In this document: one piece after another, positions 16,074 to 23,467 of the stretch
Numbering within the stretch: position 1 is the stretch's first letter
Layout: each line of letters begins with the position of its first letter
Assembly (NCBI RefSeq): GCF_002210345.1
Contig: NZ_MWQI01000001.1
Location: 434,001 to 498,000 of the forward strand
From: Fibrobacter sp. UWB4
Lineage (GTDB): Bacteria > Fibrobacterota > Fibrobacteria > Fibrobacterales > Fibrobacteraceae
Direction of reading: 5' to 3'
Length of the DNA stretch: 64,000 nt
Program-made: the position numbers and the translations under genes
The notes under the pieces: model-generated
What the model was told of the DNA's origin: nothing
The model's database searches: none
What the model saw: only the letters and a program-made list of their open reading frames with translations

Positions 16074-16778
16074 TTATTTGTCGCCAAATGTAGTATTTAT
16101 TTCAAGATTTTTAAAGATGTCGGGGCGTCTTTCTTGCGTTCTTTTTAACGATTCTTGACGTCTCCACTCTGAAATGTTCTTGTGATGACCGGAAAGTAGC
16201 ACCTCAGGCACCTTTTTTCCTTCGAATTCTTCGGGGCGGGTGTAGACGGGCCAGCCCAAAACACCTTGCGCAAAAGAGTCCGTTTCACCGGATTCCTTGT
16301 GGCCCAGAGCTCCGTCCAGCAGTCGCACTACGGCGTCCGTGACGAGCATCGCCGGAAGTTCGCCTCCGCTCACGACGAAGTCCCCGATGGAAATTTCCAT
16401 ATCGACCTCGGTCTGGCGGATGCGGTCATCGATTCCCTTGTAGTGTCCGCAGACAAGAACAAGGTGGTTTTCTTGAGAGAGTTCTTTGGCAATCTTGTGT
16501 GTGAAGGGGACGCCATCTGCCGTGAGGTAGATGACTTTTCCGCCATCTTCCTTGACTCCCGTGCTGCGAATGGCCTTCGCAAGCGGTTCGGGACGGAGTA
16601 CCATGCCCGGTTCGCCACCGTACGGAACATCGTCCACCTGCCCGTAGGCGTTGATGGCGAAGTCTCGCAGATAGACTGTATTGAACTCAAACAAGCCTTT
16701 TGCCTGTGCGCGGCCCATGATTGAACTTTTCATCGGCGCGAACATTTCGGGGAAGATGGTGATGCAGTCAATCTTCAT
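16074..16778 (-). CDS. trmD: tRNA (guanine-N1)-methyltransferase
   Basis: This 234-residue SPOUT enzyme methylates G37 of tRNAs to prevent frameshifting. It begins [13 protein letters not shown] at 16778, with GGAGGAACG immediately upstream and an ATGA overlap with the rimM stop. The knot motifs are clear: [42 protein letters not shown] and [15 protein letters not shown]. The Asp in the DDRIR region and the SGGELP loop match the catalytic and AdoMet sites. Its length is typical. It is co-transcribed with rimM and probably rplS. Confidence 0.96.
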   Translation of the reverse strand: MKIDCITIFPEMFAPMKSSIMGRAQAKGLFEFNTVYLRDFAINAYGQVDDVPYGGEPGMVLRPEPLAKAIRSTGVKEDGGKVIYLTADGVPFTHKIAKELSQENHLVLVCGHYKGIDDRIRQTEVDMEISIGDFVVSGGELPAMLVTDAVVRLLDGALGHKESGETDSFAQGVLGWPVYTRPEEFEGKKVPEVLLSGHHKNISEWRRQESLKRTQERRPDIFKNLEINTTFGDK

Positions 16779-17329
16779 CGTTCCTCCGGGCAAACGGATT
16801 TTAAATAGTCGCTATCACAAACAATGAACTTTTCTTCGTCGTTGATTTCCTTGACGCAATCGTCAATCCAAGGGGCGAGGATGGACTTGCTGCTGAATTC
16901 GGATTGCACGGCAAGGTCGAACTTGATGAGGAACGCATCGACCGTCATCAGTTCTTGCACTTCGATGACTTCACCGACGTCGCGACCGTCTTCGGTGTGG
17001 ACGCGGAAACCTTCCAGGTCGTCAAGATAGTATTCGCCTTCGGGGAGCGGGAGACGTTCGGATTCGGGAATCATGACGTCGCCATTGACGAGCGGGGAGA
17101 GTGCTTCTGGAGTGTCGAAACCCTTGAATTTCAAGAGCCAGAGGTTGTTTGCCTGCTTGGCATCTTCGAGGGTGAGTTCCAAAATTTCGCCATTCCTCTT
17201 TTGAACGCGCACGTCTTTAAGGCTCTTGCAGCGAGTCAGGTCGTGGGTCAGGGGCATCGCTTTGATGTAGCCTTTGACGCCATGCGCACGCATGAGCTGG
17301 CAGACGGTGATGAATTCTTGAGAGTCCAT
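16775..17329 (-). CDS. rimM: Ribosome maturation factor RimM
   Basis: This 184-residue protein binds S19 in 30S assembly. The N-terminal barrel has VCQLMRAHGVKGYIKAMPLTHD, matching the GxVGK/GVKG-type RimM start. The linker contains RLPLPEGEYYLDDLEGFRV, and the C-terminal PRC-barrel has VGEVIEVQELMTVDAFLIKF and APWIDDCVKEIN. It lies directly upstream of trmD with a 4-nt overlap. A rho-independent terminator and heptamer repeats separate it from rpsP, so rimM-trmD-rplS may be transcribed from their own promoter, unlike in most bacteria. Confidence 0.93.
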   Translation of the reverse strand: MDSQEFITVCQLMRAHGVKGYIKAMPLTHDLTRCKSLKDVRVQKRNGEILELTLEDAKQANNLWLLKFKGFDTPEALSPLVNGDVMIPESERLPLPEGEYYLDDLEGFRVHTEDGRDVGEVIEVQELMTVDAFLIKFDLAVQSEFSSKSILAPWIDDCVKEINDEEKFIVCDSDYLKSVCPEER

Positions 17330-17333
17330 ATTA

Positions 17334-17472
17334 GACGAGAGAGGAGAGACGAAAGACGAGAGGTATTGTTTGTGCTTGGTTATTAGTTGTTAGTCATTGG
17401 TCATTAGTTGAAGTTTGACACCTGCGGTGCGTTTTATAACTAAAAGCTAATGACTGTTGACTGCTGACTAGC
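17334..17472. repeat. Heptamer repeats between rpsP and rimM
   Basis: Three period-7 blocks: GACGAGA, GAGGAGA, GACGAAA, GACGAGA (17334-17361); GGTTATT, AGTTGTT, AGTCATT, GGTCATT, AGTTGAA (17378-17412); and ATAACTA, AAAGCTA, ATGACTG, TTGACTG, CTGACTA (17437-17471). They occupy nearly the whole gap inside a normally compact ribosomal operon. Confidence 0.85.
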
Positions 17473-17511
17473 AAGAAAAAAAAGTCCCGTGCGTGCGGCA
17501 CGAGACTCTTT
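17473..17511 (-). terminator. Rho-independent terminator after rpsP
   Basis: On the minus strand GTCTCGTGC pairs with GCACGGGAC and is followed by eight T residues. It lies 14 nt after the rpsP stop and would separate rpsP from rimM-trmD. Confidence 0.9.
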
Positions 17512-17524
17512 ATTAAAGGCGTAA

Positions 17525-17938
17525 TTAAGCCTGTGCTTCTTCAGCGGCCGGAGCTTCAGCAGCAGCCTTGGCAGCCTTTTCGGCTTCGAGGCGAGCCTGA
17601 GCCTTCGGGCTCAACTTGCGCTGCTTGGACTTGATTTCGCGAGCGACCGGAGCCTTGCCTTCGATGGAGCGGTTGGCCTTGAGGTCGTGGAACAAGTCAG
17701 AAATGCCAGTCTTCTTGAGGAGAGACTTGACCGTGTCAGACGGCTGTGCACCGACGGAGAGCCACTTGAGGACCTTTTCCTGTTCGAAGCGGATTTCCGG
17801 CTGCTTGAGGTTCGGGTTGAAGAAACCGACCTGTTCGATAAAGCTATCGTCGCGAGCCTTACGGTTGTCGATGACGACGATGCGGTAGATCGGGTTGTGA
17901 CGCTTGCCGAAGCGGGCGAGACGGATAACAGTTGCCAT
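17525..17938 (-). CDS. rpsP: 30S ribosomal protein S16
   Basis: This 137-residue protein starts at 17938 (MATVIRLARFGKRHNPIYRIVVIDNRKARD), with AGAGGT about 7 nt upstream. The S16 core continues with DSFIEQVGFFNPN and LKWLSVGAQPSDTVKSLLKKTG. A C-terminal Ala/Glu/Lys-rich extension (residues ~110-137, repeating AEKAAKAAAEAPAAEE) goes beyond the core and is probably unstructured; such tails occur in several phyla. S16 is a primary-to-secondary binder in 30S assembly. It is preceded by a consensus-like promoter and followed by a terminator. Confidence 0.96.
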   Translation of the reverse strand: MATVIRLARFGKRHNPIYRIVVIDNRKARDDSFIEQVGFFNPNLKQPEIRFEQEKVLKWLSVGAQPSDTVKSLLKKTGISDLFHDLKANRSIEGKAPVAREIKSKQRKLSPKAQARLEAEKAAKAAAEAPAAEEAQA

Positions 17939-17997
17939 TTTATACCTCTTTATGGGGTTTTTCCCGAAATTTCGGGGTTTTAGTTCTTTTGATGCCA

Positions 17998-18026
17998 AAT
18001 ATAGCAAACTTGCTTTTGTGTGTAAA
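17998..18026 (-). promoter_or_regulatory. rpsP promoter
   Basis: On the minus strand TTTACA (18021-18026) is separated by exactly 17 nt from TATATT (17998-18003). The start would be near 17990, giving a leader of about 50 nt with a small CCCGAAATTTCGGG hairpin (17963-17976) before the ribosome-binding site. Confidence 0.7.
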
Positions 18027-18260
18027 GGACGGCAATGAAAAAAAATCCGTCATTTTCTTATAAATTAATTTATTGAGCAGTGCGAAAATCTATAAAATTG
18101 CCGAAATTCATTCAAAAACGCCAAATTTTGTAATCTTTGAAGGGTTGCGTGTGATATGTTTTAAACATCTTACCCCATAGCAAAAATCCTTCCTTTTTCC
18201 CGTTTATTCCGAAAATAAAGAGTTATATTGTCGCTGTATAACGCTTTGTGGGGCTTTTCT

Positions 18261-19634
18261 ATGGATATGCAATTGACTTTTGAAGATGTTGCATCTGCAC
18301 TTTCGCTTGATTACGAGTGCGTGTTTTTTGTCGATAACGAGACGAATCAGTACGCCATGTTCGCATTCCGTGGCAAGCATACCAAGCTGGAGCTGACCGA
18401 TACGCGAGATTTCTGGGCGGATACGAAGGTCAATATGGAAGCTGTCGTCTATCCCGAAGATAAACAGTCGTTCTCGGAGCATATTAATCGCGAAACGCTT
18501 TTGAAAGCGATCCAAAATGATAACGTTTTTGATTTTAAGTACCGTCTGTTGGTGGAGGGGGAGCCTGTCTGGTTTCAGATGAAGGCTGTCCTTGGACGAT
18601 CGCAGGGGCGTGAGTATTTGATCATCGGTGTGAACAACATCGACGTGCAGGAACGCGAACGCTTGGAACTGGAGCAGAAGGCGTCCAAGAGCAAAATTTA
18701 CGGACAAATTGTGATGGCTCTTGCCGAACGCTACGATGCTCTGTACATGGTGGATTTGGTGACGGACCATTTTGCCCAGTACAAGAGCGAACGATTGTTC
18801 TGCGAGTTGAGTATCACGGCTGAAGGCGACGACTTCTTCAATCAGCTGAAGAAAGATGCCATGCAGGTTATCTATAAAGACGATGTTCCGCTACTTACTG
18901 CGGCCTTGGAGCGCGAAACTTTCTTGCGGGAACTCGATGAGCATGGTGTGTTCTCGTTAACGTACCGACTGAATAGCCCGACGGGTCCGATGTACGTGAA
19001 TTTGGTGGCGGTCTATGCAGACAAGAATCATGTTGTTATCAGCGTGAGCAATGTCGATGCCCAGGTGCGCCGCGAACAGAGAATCAGGGAAGAGGCGAGC
19101 GCCAATTACGAAAAGGCACTTCGCGATGACTTGACTGGAATCAGGAACAAGAACGCTTATGGTGAATTCGAAAAGGAATTGGATCAGCAAATCAAGTGCG
19201 GTAAGGATATCGAATTTGCTATTGCCCTCTGTGATGTAAACGGTCTCAAGACTGTAAACGACACGCATGGCCACAAGACGGGTGATATGTATATCAGGGA
19301 GGCCGCAAAGCTTATTTGCGAAACCTTCAAGCATAGCCCCGTATTCCGAGTGGGCGGTGATGAATTTGTGGTTGTTCTGCGAGGTTCCGATTTCAGTAAC
19401 CGGGAAGAGCTATCACAGAAATTTTATGAAACCGTAAAGCGCAATGCCGAAGATGACAAGGTTGTTGTTGCTTGCGGCATTGCCGTTTACGATAAGGCTC
19501 ACGACAAGAACACTGCTGCCATATTTGAACGCGCCGACGCCATGATGTACAGGAACAAGATGTCCCTCAAAGGCGGGCGCGATGAAATCATCAATACGAT
19601 TATCAGAACTATCGGCGCGAGAATGAATATCTAG
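18261..19634 (+). CDS. GGDEF-domain diguanylate cyclase with PAS-like sensor domains
   Basis: This 457-residue protein (ATG at 18261) has no signal peptide or membrane segment, so it is cytoplasmic. Two PAS-like sensor modules occupy about residues 10-140 and 145-275; each ends with a similar GVNNIDVQERERLELE / SVSNVDAQVRREQRIRE linker helix, a visible internal duplication. The GGDEF domain begins at DDLTGIRNKNAY and has an intact GGDEF active site (365-369). The usual RxxD inhibitory site five residues upstream is not evident. The product would be c-di-GMP from two GTP. It lies between ffh and rpsP on the opposite strand. A TTG start at 18228 is possible but less likely. Confidence 0.88.
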   Translation: MDMQLTFEDVASALSLDYECVFFVDNETNQYAMFAFRGKHTKLELTDTRDFWADTKVNMEAVVYPEDKQSFSEHINRETLLKAIQNDNVFDFKYRLLVEGEPVWFQMKAVLGRSQGREYLIIGVNNIDVQERERLELEQKASKSKIYGQIVMALAERYDALYMVDLVTDHFAQYKSERLFCELSITAEGDDFFNQLKKDAMQVIYKDDVPLLTAALERETFLRELDEHGVFSLTYRLNSPTGPMYVNLVAVYADKNHVVISVSNVDAQVRREQRIREEASANYEKALRDDLTGIRNKNAYGEFEKELDQQIKCGKDIEFAIALCDVNGLKTVNDTHGHKTGDMYIREAAKLICETFKHSPVFRVGGDEFVVVLRGSDFSNREELSQKFYETVKRNAEDDKVVVACGIAVYDKAHDKNTAAIFERADAMMYRNKMSLKGGRDEIINTIIRTIGARMNI

Positions 19635-19648
19635 CGCCGAGCGTTCGA

Positions 19649-21013
19649 TTATCTCTTCTTTTTCTTGTTCTTGTCTTTAGGCGGGGTGTAGTTCGAACCG
19701 ATCGTACCGCCGTTGTTTTGGCGCTTGGCGAAATCGCCGACCTTCTTGAACATTTCCTTCATGCTTTCGTACTGCTTGAGGACTGCGTTCACGCGGGCGG
19801 CATCCGTGCCGGAACCCTTTGCGATACGGGCCTTGCGGCTACCGTCGATAATCTGCGGCTTCTTGCGTTCCTTCGGCGTCATGGAGCTGAGCACCGCTTC
19901 CACATAGACCAACTGCTTTTCGTCAATCTGGTCAAGCGGGAGTTTGTTGAGACCCGGGATGAGGCTCAAAATGTCCTTGATGCGGCCGAGCTTCTTGATC
20001 GTGCGGAGTTGCTTCAAGAAATCGTTCAAGTCGAACGTGTTATTGAGAATCTTTTTCTTGAGGTCCTTCGCGTCCTTTTCGTCGATGACCTGCTGTGCTT
20101 TTTCCACGAGGCTCACCACGTCGCCCATGCCGAGGATTCGGCTTGCCATGCGGTCCGGGTGGAAAAGGTCTATTTCGTTCAGCTTTTCGCCAACACCGAT
20201 AAAGCATATAGGCACACCCGTCATCTTCTTGATGCTGAGGGCAGCACCGCCACGGGTATCGCCATCCATCTTCGAGAGGCAGACGCCCGTGAAGTTCAGA
20301 CGGTTCCAGAACGTTTCGGCGACATTCACCGCTTCCTGACCGATCATGGCATCGGCGACGAACAAAATTTCGTCCGGATGCACGGCATCGCGAGCCTTTT
20401 CGAGTTCCTGCATCAACTCTTCGTCAATCTGCAAACGTCCTGCCGTATCGTAAATCACGAGGTCAAAACCGTTGTCCTTGGCGTACTGGTAACCATGCTT
20501 GATGATTTCGACCGGATTGCCCTGGCCTTCGTCATAAACCGGAACGCCGATGGACTTGCCGAGCACCTGCAACTGCTTGATAGCGGCCGGGCGGTAAACG
20601 TCAGCGGCGACGAGAAGCGGTTTACGCTTCTTCTTGCTGCGCATCCAGAGAGCGATCTTGCCTGCGAAAGTCGTCTTACCTGAACCCTGCAGACCCACCA
20701 TCATGATGCCCACCGGAGATGGTGCGGAGAGGTTGATTTCCTTAGTTTCGCCACCCATGACGGCCACAAGCTCGTCATGGATAATCTTCACAATCTGCTG
20801 ACCCGGGGTCACGGAATTGAGCACCTCGGCGCCCATGGACTTTTCCTTGACGGACTTGACGAAGTCGCGAGTCACGTTGAAGTTCACGTCGGCAGCGAGG
20901 AATGCACGACGCACCTCACGCAGCGATTCCGCCACATTTTCTTCGGTAAGTTTGCCCTGCCCACGCAGGTTCTTGAGAGTATTTTCTAGAGAATCAGTCA
21001 GCTGTGAAAACAT
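19649..21013 (-). CDS. ffh: Signal recognition particle protein Ffh
   Basis: This 454-residue GTPase targets nascent membrane proteins to SecYEG. The N domain is followed by the G domain, with the P-loop GLQGSGKTT (107-115), DTAGRLQIDEELMQEL and TKMDGDTRGGAALSI-type motifs (here LSKMDGDTRGG). The Met-rich M domain follows and includes SMTPKERKKPQIIDGSRKARIAKGSG. It ends in a Lys-rich tail. No ribosome-binding site is visible; TATCTTT lies 8 nt before the ATG, suggesting a leaderless message. The gene is adjacent to rpsP-trmD-rplS as in many bacteria, except for the intervening GGDEF gene. Confidence 0.97.
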   Translation of the reverse strand: MFSQLTDSLENTLKNLRGQGKLTEENVAESLREVRRAFLAADVNFNVTRDFVKSVKEKSMGAEVLNSVTPGQQIVKIIHDELVAVMGGETKEINLSAPSPVGIMMVGLQGSGKTTFAGKIALWMRSKKKRKPLLVAADVYRPAAIKQLQVLGKSIGVPVYDEGQGNPVEIIKHGYQYAKDNGFDLVIYDTAGRLQIDEELMQELEKARDAVHPDEILFVADAMIGQEAVNVAETFWNRLNFTGVCLSKMDGDTRGGAALSIKKMTGVPICFIGVGEKLNEIDLFHPDRMASRILGMGDVVSLVEKAQQVIDEKDAKDLKKKILNNTFDLNDFLKQLRTIKKLGRIKDILSLIPGLNKLPLDQIDEKQLVYVEAVLSSMTPKERKKPQIIDGSRKARIAKGSGTDAARVNAVLKQYESMKEMFKKVGDFAKRQNNGGTIGSNYTPPKDKNKKKKR

Positions 21014-21033
21014 AGTGGGTCAAAGATAGTAAA

Positions 21034-21068
21034 GTCGGAAGTAGGAAGTAGGCGGTAGGAAGAAAATG
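21034..21068. repeat. Heptanucleotide repeat (GTAGGAA type) upstream of ffh
   Basis: Units GTCGGAA, GTAGGAA, GTAGGCG, GTAGGAA and GAAAATG follow at period 7. The block begins 6 nt beyond the ffh -10-like element, so it overlaps the ffh promoter region. Confidence 0.75.
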
Positions 21069-21120
21069 TGAGTGAAAAAGCTTGTAACTGAGTCATTCTG
21101 GAGCGGTCATCCTTGAAGAC

Positions 21121-21154
21121 GTCATCCTGAACGCGAAGCGTGAAGGATCCAGTG
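21121..21154. repeat. GTCATCCTGA...GGATCC dispersed repeat
   Basis: GTCATCCTGAACG, then CGAAGCG, then TGAAGGATCCAGT. The same elements recur at 54900-54987. It is an intergenic repeat of the REP-like class. Confidence 0.65.
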
Positions 21155-21170
21155 ATTTTTTATTGGAAAA

Positions 21171-21240
21171 GGGAGAAGCCTCTCCCTCGCTTCAGCCGGG
21201 GGCTTCCGCTACCCACTCTAGCGGGCTTCAGACGCCAGCC
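21171..21240. repeat. GC-rich repeat shared with the 45.2-kb region
   Basis: The stretch GGGAGAAGCCTCTCCCTCGC, then CAGCC and CTTCCGCTACCC is matched in inverted orientation at 45205-45325 (GGGGAAGCCTCCCCCTCGC, CAGCC, CTTCCGCTACCC on the minus strand). It does not encode a protein and is GC-richer than its surroundings. Confidence 0.6.
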
Positions 21241-21450
21241 CGCAACGCCTGGCTTACCCCGCCCACCCACCCTAAAAATCCTTTAAAAATTTCTCATTTT
21301 TGAAGAAAAATTCACTCTTTTGTAAACTTTTTGTGCGTTTCGCTTTTTTTTAAGTTATCTTTTTTCTTGAAATAGAGTTTTTGCTCTTGTTCTCCAAACG
21401 AAATCTGCAAATTTCAATAGAACGAGGACAAGGCGAACGCTCACGCAGGC

Positions 21451-21631
21451 ATGCCGTTTTAGCGGTATGTTTCAGTTTGCTGTACCGACTTTTAAGTCGG
21501 TCTTTGGTCGTATGGCCAAGGGCAACAGCCCTTTCGGGGCGTGGGTCGTTTGCGTTTATCGTTCTTAGGCTTTGCAGAGCCCCGTTTGGATAAATGCAAC
21601 GATCTGCGCCTTTTTTGTATCCCAAAAGGCG
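21451..21631 (+). ncRNA. Candidate structured RNA or MITE-like stem-loop array
   Basis: Six consecutive helices can be drawn in about 180 nt: ATGCCG/CGGTAT (21451-21468); ACCGACTT/AAGTCGGT (21484-21501); CTTTGGTC/GGCCAAGG with two wobble pairs (21502-21521); GGGC/GCCC (21520-21531); a long stem TCGTTTGCGTTTATC/GATAAATGCAACGA enclosing a small GGCTT/GAGCC hairpin (21546-21602); and CGCCTTTT/AAAAGGCG (21607-21631). The stretch ends about 45 nt before the start of an AT-rich gene and could be its leader, an independent RNA or a mobile repeat. It does not match an RNA class I recognise. A minus-strand frame across it is probably not coding. Confidence 0.4.
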
Positions 21632-21674
21632 ACTTTGTTGAATAAAAAGGGGACACATAAAGGAGTCGCTTTAT

Positions 21675-23417
21675 ATGAAAAAAAATATCTTCTTTATTCT
21701 AATTTTATATATAGCTGCAACAAATTTATTTGCTACAGGATACAATTTTGATCTTATTAAGATACATAAAAGAGCTTTTGAAAAAGACCAAACAAATCCA
21801 TTTGAACCAAAGTACTATGGGTCAATAGATGATCATTCGTTCAAAATAGACACTCTTTTTAATTCTCGAGGTGCCATCGATTCTGTTGTTGTGACATTTT
21901 CGAACGGAAACGATAAATGTAGATACACTTGGATTTATAATTTTTCAGGAAATTACTTAAGATACAAAGAATTAGTTATTTTGATTGAATATGGTGGTTA
22001 CTCGCAAAATATGCCAAGGTTTGCAAAAACAACATTTTACAAATTTAATGATAGTGGATTCTTGAGAGATGATTGGCCGAATAAGGGCGATGTTTGGACT
22101 AGAAATTCTAACAAAGAACCTTGGTCGTTATCTGCGAATATAGATAAAGGCACGCGTTATGCAAAGGATAGTGTTGATAACAAAATCCTATCTGTCTGTC
22201 GTGGTTCAATACTCGACACTATTGCTGTGTCCTTTGGCTTTGAAAAAGGACTGTTTGAAATATTAAAAAAAAGAGACTTTAATTCATATTTAGAAAAGGA
22301 TTCGATTCGCTATATTCGTGGTTTAAAGAAACAGATTTCTGAAAATAAATATGCTTCGATAGAAATGGATGATTGCAATGTTCGCATGATTAGTGTTTAC
22401 GAAATTACTTCTGATGGGAAAAAACATTACATTCGAATCTATGAAAATCGTGGACGGGACAGCTATTTATGCGATTCCGTAGGCTGCTTTAATTTAAATT
22501 CAAATGGTGAAATTGTTGATGGAGCTAAAACTCGTGCAAGAAGAATTAAGTTTTATAATTCGCAGATTAGAGAATTTTGTGATCAAGATTACATAACTGG
22601 ATTAGTAAAATATTCTGGCTTGCCAGATTCCTTGTTTTACAATAGTGATTCTGTTTACACATACAGAGCCAAAGGGAGTAGTCAACGCTATTTAACAAGA
22701 TTGGTAAAAAATTTGGGAAATGGTGAATTTGCCGAAGTAATCTATAACGACATTTCTGATAATCGCTGTAGTCCTCAATTTGTTAATACTTTTGTATGGG
22801 AAAACGGGAAAAAAAGAATTTTAAAATCAAATGGCGTAGATATTTCGGCTCAAGAAGGTTTTTGGGGCGCCTCTTATTGCTATGGAATGAAATGTGTTGA
22901 AATAACAAATAAAAATCCATACGAACATGTCAAAAATGATACATCTATTCCAAAATCATTAAATCACAAATGTCCTTTTGAAAAAAAGATTTCTTCCTTT
23001 GAGAAAAAAATGCATGTTCAAAATGTTTTTTCAAAAAAATCAAAAAACAGAAAGACCTATGTAAATGATGATCAAAATGAAAATATAGAACATGTAATAA
23101 AGTCTTCTCAAAAAACAAAAGATGGTTATATACTACAATACACATATTCTTTTTTTGAAGATTGCAGCATATCTTTCGTAAGTATGGTGAAAAAAGATGC
23201 TAATACGGAGGAGCCTGTTGAAGATAAATCAGCCACATTAAGAAACGATGGTAATAATACGTTATATTATGTTTGTGATGAACAAGGAAAAAAATATGAT
23301 GATAAATGTACTTGTTTTGATAAAAATGGAAAATTTAAGAAAAAAGCCCCAAATAGCTTGCTTTGCTTAGACAAAGAAGATGTTGATGCTATAAGAGGCG
23401 GACATTTATTTTATTAA
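21675..23417 (+). CDS. Hypothetical exported protein in AT-rich island
   Basis: This 580-residue protein is unrecognised. It has a signal peptide (MKKNIFFILILYIAATNLFA). The body is rich in Lys, Asn, Asp, Ser and Tyr, with repeated beta-strand-like segments such as HYIRIYENRGRDSYLCDS and QYTYSFFEDCSISFVSM, and many Cys. YNFDLIKIHKRAFEKDQ near the N-terminus and short DSxx(Y/V) segments suggest an extracellular or periplasmic beta-rich protein. Base composition is very AT-rich and codon use (AAA, ATA, TTA) differs sharply from housekeeping neighbours, which indicates horizontal acquisition. AAAGGAG lies 12 nt before the ATG. A stem-loop array precedes it and a terminator hairpin follows. Confidence 0.7.
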   Translation: MKKNIFFILILYIAATNLFATGYNFDLIKIHKRAFEKDQTNPFEPKYYGSIDDHSFKIDTLFNSRGAIDSVVVTFSNGNDKCRYTWIYNFSGNYLRYKELVILIEYGGYSQNMPRFAKTTFYKFNDSGFLRDDWPNKGDVWTRNSNKEPWSLSANIDKGTRYAKDSVDNKILSVCRGSILDTIAVSFGFEKGLFEILKKRDFNSYLEKDSIRYIRGLKKQISENKYASIEMDDCNVRMISVYEITSDGKKHYIRIYENRGRDSYLCDSVGCFNLNSNGEIVDGAKTRARRIKFYNSQIREFCDQDYITGLVKYSGLPDSLFYNSDSVYTYRAKGSSQRYLTRLVKNLGNGEFAEVIYNDISDNRCSPQFVNTFVWENGKKRILKSNGVDISAQEGFWGASYCYGMKCVEITNKNPYEHVKNDTSIPKSLNHKCPFEKKISSFEKKMHVQNVFSKKSKNRKTYVNDDQNENIEHVIKSSQKTKDGYILQYTYSFFEDCSISFVSMVKKDANTEEPVEDKSATLRNDGNNTLYYVCDEQGKKYDDKCTCFDKNGKFKKKAPNSLLCLDKEDVDAIRGGHLFY

Positions 23418-23430
23418 TTTTTTGGGGGGC

Positions 23431-23460
23431 TGCTCCCGTTTGTCGGGAGTTCTGTTTCCC
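23431..23460. terminator. Terminator-like hairpin between convergent genes
   Basis: CTCCCG (23433-23438) pairs with CGGGAG (23444-23449) around TTTGT, followed by TTCTGTTT. It lies between the convergent unknown exported protein and KAP NTPase genes. Confidence 0.65.
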
Positions 23461-23467
23461 TTAATCT

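Noticed and set aside
21350-21658. 102-codon minus-strand frame across the stem-loop array
   Set aside because: Its sequence follows the inverted repeats, it has no ribosome-binding site and no family; treated as non-coding structure.
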